Shown here in pieces: positions 6,964 through 16,033 of a stretch of 64,000 nucleotides of DNA. The DNA is from Streptomyces noursei (GTDB lineage: Bacteria > Actinomycetota > Actinomycetes > Streptomycetales > Streptomycetaceae). The stretch is from NCBI RefSeq assembly GCF_001646665.1, contig NZ_LWBU01000405.1:1-64000 (forward strand). Direction: 5' to 3'. The translations under genes and the position numbers were made by a program. Position 1 is the stretch's first letter. Each line of letters starts with the position of its first letter. The notes under the pieces are model-generated. The model ran no database searches. It was not told the origin of the DNA and saw only the letters and a program-made list of their open reading frames with translations.

Positions 6964-9798
6964 ATGCCCGCCAACACCACCGCCGCTTCCACCAAGAAGA
7001 AGGGGCGACGCGCCCGTCTGCTCGTGATCGCCCTGGTGCTGGCGCTGGTCGCGGGAGTCGGCTACGGCGCCTACTGGGGCGTCAGCACCGTGCGCGCCCC
7101 GTTCCCGCAGACCACCGGCACCCTCAAGCTCGACGGCCTCTCCGGACCCGTCGACGTCAAACGGGACGATTACGGCGTTCCGCAGATCTACGCCTCCACC
7201 GACGAGGACCTGTTCCGTGCCCAGGGGTACGTCCAGGCACAGGACCGGTTCTGGGAGATGGACGTCCGCCGGCACATGACGGCCGGGCGCCTGTCCGAGA
7301 TGTTCGGCAAGGAGCAGGTCGAGACGGACGCCTTCCTGCGCACCCTGGGCTGGCACCGGGTGGCGCAGGAGGAGTACGACAAGCTCCTGTCGCCCGACAC
7401 CAAGAAGAACCTCCAGGCGTACGCGGACGGCGTCAACGCCTACCTGAAGGGCAAGGAGGGCCGCGACGTCTCGGTCGAGTACGCCGCCCTCGCCTTCACC
7501 AACGACTACGCGATCGAGCCCTGGACGCCGGTCGACTCCGTGGCCTGGCTCAAGGCCATGGCCTGGGACCTGCGCGGCAACATGCAGGAGGAGATCGACC
7601 GTTCGCTGATGACCACGAGGCTCAGCGAGAAGCAGATCAAGGAGCTGTACCCGGCGTACCCGTACGACCTGCACCGCCCGATCGTGGACAAGGGCGGCGT
7701 CGACGAGGCGGCCGGCAAGTTCGACCCGGCCGCGCAGGGCGGCACCCAGGGCGCGGGCCAGGGCGACGGTGACGGCGACGGCACCGGCGGCCAGGGCGAC
7801 GGCCAGGGCGACGGCCTGGGCACGGGCCAGGGGCAGGACGGCGGCCAGGGCACCGGCGCCGGGACCGCCCAGGGCGCCGCCCAGGGCCTCCAGTCGCAGC
7901 TCTCGGCGCTGTCCGCGTCCCTGGAGAAGATCCCCGCCCTGCTCGGCCCCAACGGCAACGGCATCGGGTCCAACTCCTGGGTCGTCTCGGGCAAGTACAC
8001 GACGACCGGCAAGCCGCTGCTGGCCAACGACCCGCACCTGGCGCCCCAGCTGCCCTCGCTCTGGTACCAGATGGGCCTGCACTGCCGTGCCGTCTCGGAC
8101 AAGTGCCGGTACGACGTGTCCGGCTACACGTTCTCGGGAATGCCCGGCGTGATCATCGGCCACAACCAGGACATCGCCTGGGGCTTCACCAACCTGGGCG
8201 CGGACGTGAGCGACCTCTACCTGGAGGCGATCACCGACCGCGGCTACCGGTACGACGGCAAGGAACTGCCCTTCGTCACCCGCCAGGAGGTCATCAAGAT
8301 CGCCGGTGAGGAAAGCAGGACCATCACCGTCCGGTCGACGAACAACGGCCCCCTGGTCTCCGACCGCAGCACCGAGCTGGAGAAGGTCGGCGACGAGGCC
8401 CCCGTCGACGCCCTCGCCCCGGACCGCGGCGACGGCTACGCGGTCGCCCTGCGCTGGACCGCGCTGGATCCGGGCAAGTCCATGGACGCGGTGTTCAAGC
8501 TGAACCGCGCGACCGACTTCAAGCAGTTCCGCGAGGCGGCCCGCGACTTCGAGGTGCCCTCCCAGAATCTGATCTACGCGGACGCCAAGGGGGCCACGGG
8601 CAACATCGGCTACCAGGCGCCGGGCAGGATCCCGGTCCGCCAGAAGGGCCACGACGGCACCATGCCGGCGCCCGGCTGGGACAAGAAGTACACCTGGAAG
8701 AAGACGTACGTCCCGTTCGACGAGCTGCCCTACGAGGAGAACCCGGAGCGCGGCTACATCGTGACCGCCAACCAGGCCGTCATCGACTCCGGGAAGTACC
8801 CGTACCTGCTCACCGAGGACTGGGGCTACGGATCGCGCAGCCAGCGCATCAACGACCTGATCGAGTCCAAGACCAAGGACGGGGCCAAGGTCTCGACCGA
8901 GGACATGCGCACCATGCAGATGGACAACAGCAGCGAGATCGCCAAGCTGCTGACGCCCTACCTGCTGAAGATCGACATCTCCGACCCGCACGTCCGCGAG
9001 GCCCAGAAGCTCCTGGAGGGCTGGAACTACACCCAGGACGCGGACTCCGGGGCGGCCGCCTACTTCAACGGCGTGTGGCGCAACGTCCTGAAGCTCGCCT
9101 TCGGCGACAAGCTGCCCAAGGAGCTGCGGGTGAAGGGCGAGTGCCTGAACGTCCGCCCTGCCGACTCCACCGGGCCGGTCGACGAGCAGAACAGGCTCGT
9201 GCGGGAGTGCGGCCAGCGCGACGCCGAGACGGCCCAGCCGGACGGCGGCGACCGCTGGTACGAGGTGGTGCGCCGGATCCTGGCGGACGAGAAGAACGAG
9301 TGGTGGCAGTCACCGCGCGGTCGCACCCACGGGGGCACCGACACCCGGGACCAGCTGCTGAAGCGCGCCATGGAGGACGCCCGCTGGGAGCTGACGGCCA
9401 AGCTCGGCAAGGACGTCAACAGCTGGAGCTGGGGGCGGCTGCACCAGCTGACCCTGAAGAACCAGACCCTCGGCACCGAGGGGCCGGGCTTCATCCAGAC
9501 CCTGCTCAACCGGGGCCCGTGGAACCTGTCCGGTGGTGAGGCCGCGGTCAACGCCACCGGCTGGAACGCGGCGGGCGGCTACGGGGTCGTGTGGGTGCCG
9601 TCGATGCGGATGGTGGTGAACGTGGGCGACTGGGACAAGTCCCGCTGGATCAACCTGACCGGCGCCTCGGGGCACGCCTACAACGCCCACTACACCGACC
9701 AGACGGACAAGTGGGCCAAGGGCGAGCTGCTCGACTGGGCCTACGGCAAGCAGGCGGTCGACGCGAAGACCGTCGACACGCTCGTGCTCACGCCGTAG
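6964..9798 (+). CDS. Penicillin acylase family protein (exported Ntn-hydrolase)
   Basis: Members are synthesised as one chain that cleaves itself into two subunits and hydrolyses amide bonds (penicillins, acyl-homoserine lactones, lipopeptides); the substrate here is unknown. A basic N-terminus is followed by one membrane helix (LLVIALVLALVAGVGYGAYWG), so the enzyme is membrane-anchored or secreted. The A-chain contains QAQDRFWEMDVRRH. The nucleophile is Ser336 in NGNGIGSNSW, which becomes the new N-terminus of the B-chain after cleavage at Gly335. Immediately before it, residues 258-309 form an unusual Gly/Gln/Asp-rich repeat in the position of the excised spacer. The length of 944 is long for the family. 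GAAGGA lies 5 nt before the ATG. Confidence 0.92.
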   Translation: MPANTTAASTKKKGRRARLLVIALVLALVAGVGYGAYWGVSTVRAPFPQTTGTLKLDGLSGPVDVKRDDYGVPQIYASTDEDLFRAQGYVQAQDRFWEMDVRRHMTAGRLSEMFGKEQVETDAFLRTLGWHRVAQEEYDKLLSPDTKKNLQAYADGVNAYLKGKEGRDVSVEYAALAFTNDYAIEPWTPVDSVAWLKAMAWDLRGNMQEEIDRSLMTTRLSEKQIKELYPAYPYDLHRPIVDKGGVDEAAGKFDPAAQGGTQGAGQGDGDGDGTGGQGDGQGDGLGTGQGQDGGQGTGAGTAQGAAQGLQSQLSALSASLEKIPALLGPNGNGIGSNSWVVSGKYTTTGKPLLANDPHLAPQLPSLWYQMGLHCRAVSDKCRYDVSGYTFSGMPGVIIGHNQDIAWGFTNLGADVSDLYLEAITDRGYRYDGKELPFVTRQEVIKIAGEESRTITVRSTNNGPLVSDRSTELEKVGDEAPVDALAPDRGDGYAVALRWTALDPGKSMDAVFKLNRATDFKQFREAARDFEVPSQNLIYADAKGATGNIGYQAPGRIPVRQKGHDGTMPAPGWDKKYTWKKTYVPFDELPYEENPERGYIVTANQAVIDSGKYPYLLTEDWGYGSRSQRINDLIESKTKDGAKVSTEDMRTMQMDNSSEIAKLLTPYLLKIDISDPHVREAQKLLEGWNYTQDADSGAAAYFNGVWRNVLKLAFGDKLPKELRVKGECLNVRPADSTGPVDEQNRLVRECGQRDAETAQPDGGDRWYEVVRRILADEKNEWWQSPRGRTHGGTDTRDQLLKRAMEDARWELTAKLGKDVNSWSWGRLHQLTLKNQTLGTEGPGFIQTLLNRGPWNLSGGEAAVNATGWNAAGGYGVVWVPSMRMVVNVGDWDKSRWINLTGASGHAYNAHYTDQTDKWAKGELLDWAYGKQAVDAKTVDTLVLTP

Positions 9799-9898
9799 AG
9801 CCGTAAAGCCGTGGCGCCGTGGCGCCGTGCGGCCGTGGAGCCGCTCGGCGGTGCGGCCGCGGAGTCGGAGAGCCGTGGAGACGGGGGCCGGCGGCCCC

Positions 9899-10480
9899 TC
9901 AGGCGCGGAAGCGGAGGGTGACCTCCGGGGTCACCACCGCGTGAACGGGGTGGTCGTGCGGTTCCTCCGGGACCCGCTCGACCACCTCGTTCGCGTACAG
10001 GAGCACCACCAGGGCCGGGTCGAGGCCGGACCGGACGATACGGGCCAGCACCCGGTCGTACGAGCCTCCGCCGCGGCCGAGCCGCATGCCCCGCGCGTCC
10101 ACCGCCAGTCCGGGCAGCAGGACCGTGTCGGCCTCCAGGACGGCGTCCACGCCCAGCCGGGGCCCCGCGGGCTCCAGGAGGCCGCGCCGGGCCCGTACGA
10201 GCCGCTCGGCGCCCTCGTAGACCGCCCAGTCGAGGTCGTTGTCCGCCAGCAGGACCGGCAGCAGCACACGGACGCCCCGCTCGCGCAGCGCGTCGAGCAG
10301 CGCACGCGTGCCCGGTTCGCTCCCTATGGAGACGTACGCGGCGACCGTCCAGGCCCGCCTCAGCTCGGGCAGGTTCAGGGCGATGCCGGCGAGAACCGCG
10401 GCGGCCTTCTGGACGTCACTACTGGTCAGGAGGGCGCGCGCGGCGAGCAGTTGACGCCGCAAAGCATCCTTTTCGGACAT
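9899..10480 (-). CDS. 5-formyltetrahydrofolate cyclo-ligase
   Basis: This enzyme converts 5-formyl-THF to 5,10-methenyl-THF using ATP, returning a storage folate to one-carbon metabolism. The 193-residue protein has the usual family length and the ATP/substrate-site motif MRLGRGGGSYDRVLA, plus the N-terminal ALRRQLLAAR. The ATG at 10480 is used; a GTG at 10492 with GAGG upstream is a possible alternative adding four residues. It is divergent from galU, with about 107 bases between starts containing an inverted repeat GGCGGA/TCCGCC. Confidence 0.93.
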   Translation of the reverse strand: MSEKDALRRQLLAARALLTSSDVQKAAAVLAGIALNLPELRRAWTVAAYVSIGSEPGTRALLDALRERGVRVLLPVLLADNDLDWAVYEGAERLVRARRGLLEPAGPRLGVDAVLEADTVLLPGLAVDARGMRLGRGGGSYDRVLARIVRSGLDPALVVLLYANEVVERVPEEPHDHPVHAVVTPEVTLRFRA

Positions 10481-10587
10481 GTCGCCAGTCACCAAGACCT
10501 CACAAAACCTCTCGTAGGTGGTCGTATGAGCACGAAGATAGGCGGAGCGTAATCTTCCGCCCATAGCGACCGGATAGGGTGCTCCGC

Positions 10588-11499
10588 ATGAACGAGTCGC
10601 ACCCCAGGATCAGCAAGGCTGTCATCCCCGCCGCCGGCCTCGGCACCAGGTTCCTGCCGGCCACGAAAGCCACTCCCAAAGAGATGCTGCCTGTGGTCGA
10701 CAAGCCCGCCATCCAGTACGTGGTGGAGGAGGCCGTCGGCGCCGGCCTCTCCGACGTGCTGATGATCACCGGCCGTAACAAGCGGCCCCTCGAGGACCAC
10801 TTCGACCGCAACTACGAGCTCGAAGAGGCCCTCATCAAGAAGGGCGACCAGGAGCGCCTCGCCAAGGTCCAGGAGTCCAGCGACCTGGCCACCATGCACT
10901 ACGTCCGCCAGGGCGACCCGCGGGGCCTCGGCCACGCCGTCCTGTGCGCCGCCCCGCACGTCGGCGACGAGCCCTTCGCCGTCCTCCTCGGCGACGACCT
11001 CATCGACCCGCGCGACCCCCTGCTCGCCCGCATGGTGGAGGTCCAGGAGCGCGAGGGCGGCAGTGTCGTCGCCCTGATGGAGGTCGAGCCCTCCCAGATC
11101 CACCTGTACGGCTGCGCCGCCGTGGAGCCCACCGGCGACGCCGACGTCGTCAAGGTGACCAACCTGGTGGAGAAGCCCGACCCGGCGGACGCGCCCAGCA
11201 ACTACGCCATCATCGGCCGGTACGTGCTCGACCCCGCCGTGTTCGGGATACTGCGCGAGACCGAGCCGGGCCGCGGCGGTGAGATCCAGCTCACCGACGC
11301 GCTCCAGAAGCTCGCCGCCGACGAGTCGGCGGGCGGCCCCGTGCACGGCGTCGTCTTCAAGGGCCGCCGCTATGACACCGGCGACCGCGGCGACTACCTG
11401 CGGGCCATTGTCAGACTCGCGTGCGAACGTGAGGATCTGGGACCGGACTTCCGGAACTGGCTGCGCGGTTACGTCACCGAGGAGATGCAGGGACTGTGA
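10588..11499 (+). CDS. galU: UTP-glucose-1-phosphate uridylyltransferase
   Basis: The enzyme makes UDP-glucose from UTP and glucose-1-phosphate, feeding cell-wall polymers, trehalose and glycosylation. The nucleotide-binding signature GLGTRFLPATKATPKEML lies near residues 18-35; NLVEKP and the C-terminal RYDTGDRGDYLRA are typical. It has 303 residues. TAGGGT lies 7 nt before the ATG, so the mRNA may be leaderless. The stop codon overlaps the GTG of moeA, so this is the first gene of a coupled series running through the molybdenum cofactor genes. The galU-glp linkage is conserved in actinobacteria. Confidence 0.95.
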   Translation: MNESHPRISKAVIPAAGLGTRFLPATKATPKEMLPVVDKPAIQYVVEEAVGAGLSDVLMITGRNKRPLEDHFDRNYELEEALIKKGDQERLAKVQESSDLATMHYVRQGDPRGLGHAVLCAAPHVGDEPFAVLLGDDLIDPRDPLLARMVEVQEREGGSVVALMEVEPSQIHLYGCAAVEPTGDADVVKVTNLVEKPDPADAPSNYAIIGRYVLDPAVFGILRETEPGRGGEIQLTDALQKLAADESAGGPVHGVVFKGRRYDTGDRGDYLRAIVRLACEREDLGPDFRNWLRGYVTEEMQGL

Positions 11500-12803
11500 G
11501 TACGACCTGGTCGGTGGACGAGCACCTGGAGGACATCCTCCAGGCGGTCCACCCGCTCGAACCCATCGAGCTGCCGCTGCCCGACGCCCAGGGCTGTGTC
11601 CTGGTCGAGGACGTCATGGTGCCCGTCGCCCTGCCGCCCTTCGACAACAGCTCCATGGACGGGTACGCGGTACGGGTCGCCGATGTCACCGGTGCCAGCG
11701 AGGAGTTCCCCGCGGTGCTCACGGTCGTCGGCGACGTGGCGGCGGGCTGCGAGGGGCTGCCCACCGTCGGCCCCGGCCAGGCCGCCCGCATCATGACCGG
11801 CGCCCCGCTGCCGCCCGGCGCCGAGGCCGTCGTCCCGGTCGAGTGGACCGACGGCGGCACCGGCGGCGCGCCCGCCACGGGCATGCGCGCGGCGAGCGCC
11901 GCCCCGGAGGGCGCCACGGGCGAGGTCCGTGTCCACCGCCCGGCCGGGGCCCGCGCCCATGTCCGCGCGCGGGGCAGCGACGTCCAGGCCGGGGACCTGG
12001 CCCTGGAGGCCGGCACGGTCCTCGGCCCGCCGCAGATCGGCCTGCTCGCCGCCATCGGCCGCGGCACCGTGCGGGTGCGGCCCCGCCCGCGCGTGGTCGT
12101 GATCTCCACCGGCAGCGAACTGGTCCAGCCCGGCGAGGAGCTGGGCGAGGGCCGGATCTACGACTCCAACAGCTTCGCCCTGGCCGCCGCCGCGCGGGAC
12201 GCGGGCGCCATCGCCTACCGGGTCGGCGCCGTCACCGACGACGCCCCGACGCTGCGGGCCGCCATCGAGGACCAGCTGATCCGCGCCGACCTGCTGGTCA
12301 CCACCGGCGGGGTCAGCGTCGGCGCGTACGACGTCGTCAAGGAGGCACTGTCCTCGGTGGCCGACGAGGACGAGCCGGGCGGCGGCGTCGACTTCCGGAG
12401 GCTCGCCATGCAGCCGGGCAAGCCGCAGGGCTTCGGTTCCATCGGCCCCGAGCACACCCCGCTCCTCGCCCTGCCCGGCAACCCGGTCTCGTCGTACGTC
12501 TCCTTCGAGCTGTTCGTCCGGCCGGCGATCCGCGCCCTGATGGGCCTGAAGGACGTCGAGGACGTCCGGCGGCCACGCGTGCGTGCCGCCCTCGCCGCCG
12601 ACGGGCCGCTGTCCTCCCCGGCCGGCAAGCGTCAGTTCCTGCGCGGCACGTACGACGCCGGGGCCGGCACCGTCACCCCGGTGGGCGGCGCCGGGTCCCA
12701 TCTGATCGCCGCCCTCGCGCACGCGGACGCGCTGCTGGTCGTCCCGGAGGACACCACCGCCGTCGCGCCGGGCGACGAACTGGACGTGATCCTGATCGGC
12801 TGA
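11496..12803 (+). CDS. moeA: Molybdopterin molybdotransferase / gephyrin-like protein (MoeA/Glp)
   Basis: MoeA inserts molybdate into adenylated molybdopterin. The family signatures are present: PPFDNSSMDGYAVR, a MoeA domain III with STGSELVQPGEELGEGRIYDSN, and TTGGVSVGAYDVVKEAL. There are 435 residues, with a small Ala/Pro/Gly-rich insert (about residues 125-145). The GTG start overlaps the galU TGA by 4 bases, so translation is coupled. In Corynebacterium glutamicum the paralogue next to galU (Glp) binds FtsZ and the membrane receptor GlpR; the receptor homologue SepX lies four genes downstream here. A dual or purely divisomal role is therefore possible and cannot be settled from sequence. 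Confidence 0.92.
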   Translation: MSTTWSVDEHLEDILQAVHPLEPIELPLPDAQGCVLVEDVMVPVALPPFDNSSMDGYAVRVADVTGASEEFPAVLTVVGDVAAGCEGLPTVGPGQAARIMTGAPLPPGAEAVVPVEWTDGGTGGAPATGMRAASAAPEGATGEVRVHRPAGARAHVRARGSDVQAGDLALEAGTVLGPPQIGLLAAIGRGTVRVRPRPRVVVISTGSELVQPGEELGEGRIYDSNSFALAAAARDAGAIAYRVGAVTDDAPTLRAAIEDQLIRADLLVTTGGVSVGAYDVVKEALSSVADEDEPGGGVDFRRLAMQPGKPQGFGSIGPEHTPLLALPGNPVSSYVSFELFVRPAIRALMGLKDVEDVRRPRVRAALAADGPLSSPAGKRQFLRGTYDAGAGTVTPVGGAGSHLIAALAHADALLVVPEDTTAVAPGDELDVILIG

Positions 12804-12961
12804 CCGCCCTGGCGCGCCCCGGCGGGCGTGGAGGCGCCCCCGGGCGTGGCGGTACCGTGTCTGCCGCTGTGCCTTCCCGGGGGACCACCCCCGGCCCTCG
12901 CCGGCGCGACAATGGCCGTGCGGGGCAATCGGCGCCGGAACACGCGAGGCGGAGTTCAGCA

Positions 12962-13462
12962 GTGAGTACGCAAGGCAGCCTGACGCACATCGACGAGTCG
13001 GGGGCGGCCCGTATGGTCGACGTCTCCGAGAAGGACGTCACCGCCCGCACCGCCCGCGCCACCGGCCGGGTCCTTGTCTCCCCCCGGGTGATCGAGCTGC
13101 TGCGCGGTGAGGGCGTACCCAAGGGCGACGCCCTCGCCACCGCCCGTATCGCCGGCATCATGGGCGCCAAGCGCACCCCGGACCTCATCCCGCTCTGCCA
13201 CCCGCTCGCCGTCTCGGGCGTGAAGCTGGACCTGTCGGTCGCGGACGACGCGGTCGAGATCGCGGCCACCGTCAGGACCACCGACCGCACGGGCGTCGAG
13301 ATGGAAGCCCTCACCGCCGTGTCGGTGGCCGCGCTGACCGTCGTCGACATGGTCAAGGCCGTCGACAAGGCCGCCGTCATCACCGACGTCCGGGTGGAGG
13401 AGAAGACGGGCGGCAAGTCCGGCACCTACCGGCGCACCGAGGCGGAAGGGGCGCAGGGATGA
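12962..13462 (+). CDS. moaC: Cyclic pyranopterin monophosphate synthase MoaC
   Basis: MoaC acts after MoaA in the first step of molybdenum cofactor synthesis, forming cyclic pyranopterin monophosphate. It is 166 residues, typical length. The motifs ARIAGIMGAKRTPDLIPLCHPL and GVEMEALTAVSVAALTVVDMVKA include the conserved His and Lys of the active site. The GTG at 12962 follows a weak GGAG-type site. It sits 158 bases after moeA and its TGA overlaps the ATG of mog in ATGA, so moaC and mog are coupled. Confidence 0.95.
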   Translation: MSTQGSLTHIDESGAARMVDVSEKDVTARTARATGRVLVSPRVIELLRGEGVPKGDALATARIAGIMGAKRTPDLIPLCHPLAVSGVKLDLSVADDAVEIAATVRTTDRTGVEMEALTAVSVAALTVVDMVKAVDKAAVITDVRVEEKTGGKSGTYRRTEAEGAQG

Positions 13463-14088
13463 CGCCGCGCGCCGGGCACGTCCACGGCGCCCACGCCCCC
13501 GGAGCGGAGCACGCCCCGGACCACGCCCCCGGACCCGAGGACGCCCACGGGCACGCCCCCGCCCCGCGGGCCGACGAGCCGCAGCACGTCCCGGCCGGCG
13601 CCACGCCCTACCGGGCGCTCGTCGTGACGGCGTCGAACCGGGCCTCCGCCGGGGTGTACGAGGACAAGGGCGGTCCCCTCCTCGCCGAGGGACTGGCCGC
13701 ACTGGGCTTCACCGTCGACGGGCCCCGGGTCGTCCCGGACGGCGACCCGGTCGAAGCGGCGCTGCGCGCCGGGATCGACGCCGCGTACGACGTCATCCTC
13801 ACCACCGGCGGCACCGGCGTCTCCCCGACCGACCGGACCCCCGACGTCACCCGCCGCCTCCTCGACCATGAGGTCCCCGGCATCCCGGAGGCCATCCGCG
13901 CGTACGGCCGCGGCAAGGTCCCGACCGCCGCCCTGTCGCGCGGCCTGGCCGGGGTGGCCGGCCGGACCCTGATCGTCAACCTGCCCGGCTCCACCGGTGG
14001 CGTCCGCGACGGCCTCGCCGTCCTGGAACAGCTCCTGGTCCACGCGGTCGACCAGTTGCGCGGCGGCGACCACCCCAGACCGTCATGA
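13459..14088 (+). CDS. mog: Molybdopterin adenylyltransferase (MogA/MoaB family) with His-rich leader
   Basis: The enzyme adenylylates molybdopterin before metal insertion by MoeA. The catalytic fold occupies residues 48-209, with TTGGTGVSPTDRTPDVT and NLPGSTGGVRDGL. The first 47 residues are an extension absent from ordinary MogA: Ala/Pro/Gly-rich with eight histidines in 45 residues, many as HxH or spaced pairs. This could bind metal or simply be a disordered linker. The start ATG overlaps the moaC stop and the stop overlaps the next ATG, so the gene is locked into the operon. No ATG lies between residue 1 and the fold. Confidence 0.9.
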   Translation: MTPRAGHVHGAHAPGAEHAPDHAPGPEDAHGHAPAPRADEPQHVPAGATPYRALVVTASNRASAGVYEDKGGPLLAEGLAALGFTVDGPRVVPDGDPVEAALRAGIDAAYDVILTTGGTGVSPTDRTPDVTRRLLDHEVPGIPEAIRAYGRGKVPTAALSRGLAGVAGRTLIVNLPGSTGGVRDGLAVLEQLLVHAVDQLRGGDHPRPS

Positions 14089-14705
14089 ACCCGGCCTGGC
14101 CGGTCACGCTGGTGGACGGCGCCGTGGTCCTCCGGCCGATAAAGCTGCGCGACCAGCGGGAATGGCGCGAGGTCAACCGGCGCAACCGCGACTGGCTGCG
14201 CCCCTGGGAGGCGACCGTCCCGCCGCCCGCGCCGGGCGTGCCGCTCGCGCAGCGCCCGACGTACCGCCAGATGGTCAGGCACCTGCGCGCCGAGGCGAAC
14301 GCCGGGCGGATGCTGCCGTTCGTCGTCGAGTACGAGGGCCGGCTGGTCGGCCAGCTGACGGTGGCGGGCATCACCTGGGGCTCGATGTGCTCGGGGCACG
14401 TGGGCTACTGGGTCGACCGCGAGGTCGCCGGCCGGGGCGTCATGCCCACCGCCGTGGCGCTCGCCGTCGACCACTGCTTCCGCATGGTGGGGCTGCACCG
14501 GATCGAGGTGTGCATCCGGCCCGAGAACACGCCGAGCCGCCGTGTCGTGGAGAAACTCGGATTCCGCGAGGAAGGGCTGCGGCCCCGCTATCTGCACATC
14601 GACGGCGCCTGGCGCGACCACCTCGTCTTCGCGCTCACCGCGGAGGAGGTGCCGGAGGGGCTGCTGCGCCGCTGGCACCGGACCGGCCGGGGGACCCCGC
14701 GCTGA
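14085..14705 (+). CDS. GNAT N-acetyltransferase (RimJ/RimL-like)
   Basis: The protein acetylates an amino group with acetyl-CoA; the RimJ/RimL subgroup modifies N-termini of ribosomal or other proteins, but the target here is unknown. Signs are LRPIKLRDQREW at the N-terminus, the acetyl-CoA-site VGYWVDREVAGRGVMPTAVA and HRIEVCIRPENTPSRRVVEKLGF. The length of 206 is normal. The start overlaps the mog stop (ATGA), so it ends the coupled moaC-mog-acetyltransferase run. This acetyltransferase is a regular partner in the actinobacterial galU-glp-sepX neighbourhood. Confidence 0.92.
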   Translation: MNPAWPVTLVDGAVVLRPIKLRDQREWREVNRRNRDWLRPWEATVPPPAPGVPLAQRPTYRQMVRHLRAEANAGRMLPFVVEYEGRLVGQLTVAGITWGSMCSGHVGYWVDREVAGRGVMPTAVALAVDHCFRMVGLHRIEVCIRPENTPSRRVVEKLGFREEGLRPRYLHIDGAWRDHLVFALTAEEVPEGLLRRWHRTGRGTPR

Positions 14706-14876
14706 CGGACGGCGCCACAGCAATCAGATAAATAAAATAAATGTTCGAATTTGATCACCGATCTATCGGATCCGGTCCTACCAATCACAAAAAAATTCAG
14801 TGATATCAGCCAGATCGTGCGACACACCGGTCCAATTGGCCGATGGCCGGATGCGAACCCCTCTACGGTGTGAGGC

Positions 14877-15947
14877 GTGAGCAGCAGCGGCCTCATCTAC
14901 GCAGTCATCGTCGGGGCCTGGGCCGCCTACCTGGTGCCGATGTGGCTCCGAAGGCAGGACGAGCTGAACGAAGCCCGTCCGACGGAACGCTTCAGCACCG
15001 CCATCCGGCTCCTTTCCGGACGGGCGGGCATGGAGCGCCGGTACGCCAAGGAGTTGCGCGAGCGGGGCGCCGAACAGGCGGTCTCGCCCGACGTCGACCC
15101 GGACGCCGCGACCGAGCACCTCAGCTCGGTCGACGTCCGGGCCTTCGCCGCGCCCCCGGACCACACGGAGGCGCGCCTGGAGCTCCCGGCGGCCCCGCCC
15201 GCCGCACCGCGCCCCGCCCGGCGCCCCCGGCCCGCCGGGGCGGCCGGGGCGGCCGCCGAGCGCGCCCGGCGCTCCAAGGTGCTCGCCCGGCGGCGGCGCA
15301 CCACGATCGTCCTCTTCCTCGCCTTCACGCTCGGCGCCATCGTGGCGGCCGTCGGGGGCCTCGCGTTCCTGTGGGCCCCGGGCGTGCCCGCCGTGCTGCT
15401 GAGCGCGTACATCGTGCACCTGCGGGCGCAGGAGCGCCGCCGGTTCGTGTACGTCATGGACCGGCGCCGCGCCGAGGCCGCCGCGCAGCGCCTGCGGGAG
15501 AGCCGCCCGCACGGGCGCCCCGCGCCCGACCAGGCCGACCCGCCCGAGGCCCGCCACCCGGAACCCGAGCCGGAGCCGGCCCCGGTGCTCACCCCGCAGG
15601 AGGCCGGGCGCCGCGCGCTGGTCGAGCAGACGGACCACGCCGAGTGGGTGGACCAGCAGCGCGACCACGGCCCGACCCGGGGCGACAGCTGGGACCCGGT
15701 CCCGGTGCCGCTGCCCACGTACGTCACCGCCCCGGTCGCTCCGCGCGCCACGGGCGGCGTCGACGTCACGGACCCGGAGACCTGGAGCGCCGCCCGCTCC
15801 TCCGCGGCGGAACCCACCCCGCCGCCGGCCACCCGGCAGAACCCCCACCCGAGCCCGCACCCGCCGCGCCGCTCCCACGACCACGGCCGGACGCCCCTCT
15901 TCGACCAGTACGCCGACGAGGACCGCCCGCGCGCGGCCAACGAGTGA
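14877..15947 (+). CDS. sepX: SepX/GlpR-type membrane cell-division protein
   Basis: The 356-residue protein starts with a membrane helix (GLIYAVIVGAWAAYLVPMWL) and then a conserved cytoplasmic stretch (RRQDELNEARPTERFSTAIRLL). Two further helices around residues 143-180 follow (IVLFLAFTLGAIVAAVGG, then PGVPAVLLSAYIVHL), and the C-terminus is long and Pro/Glu-rich. This order, and its place downstream of glp/moeA, match SepX of Streptomyces, a membrane protein that supports septation and interacts with the divisome, and GlpR of Corynebacterium, the receptor of the gephyrin-like Glp. There is no Shine-Dalgarno at a proper distance, but TACGGT lies 7 nt before the GTG, so a leaderless mRNA is likely. 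The upstream 14720-14810 stretch is strikingly AT-rich. Confidence 0.82.
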   Translation: MSSSGLIYAVIVGAWAAYLVPMWLRRQDELNEARPTERFSTAIRLLSGRAGMERRYAKELRERGAEQAVSPDVDPDAATEHLSSVDVRAFAAPPDHTEARLELPAAPPAAPRPARRPRPAGAAGAAAERARRSKVLARRRRTTIVLFLAFTLGAIVAAVGGLAFLWAPGVPAVLLSAYIVHLRAQERRRFVYVMDRRRAEAAAQRLRESRPHGRPAPDQADPPEARHPEPEPEPAPVLTPQEAGRRALVEQTDHAEWVDQQRDHGPTRGDSWDPVPVPLPTYVTAPVAPRATGGVDVTDPETWSAARSSAAEPTPPPATRQNPHPSPHPPRRSHDHGRTPLFDQYADEDRPRAANE

Positions 15948-16033
15948 GGGCGGTGTGACGGGCCGCACGGGCCCACCGGGGATACGGATTTCCGAGCACC
16001 CCGATCGGGATGCTAATGTTTCACACGTCGCAA

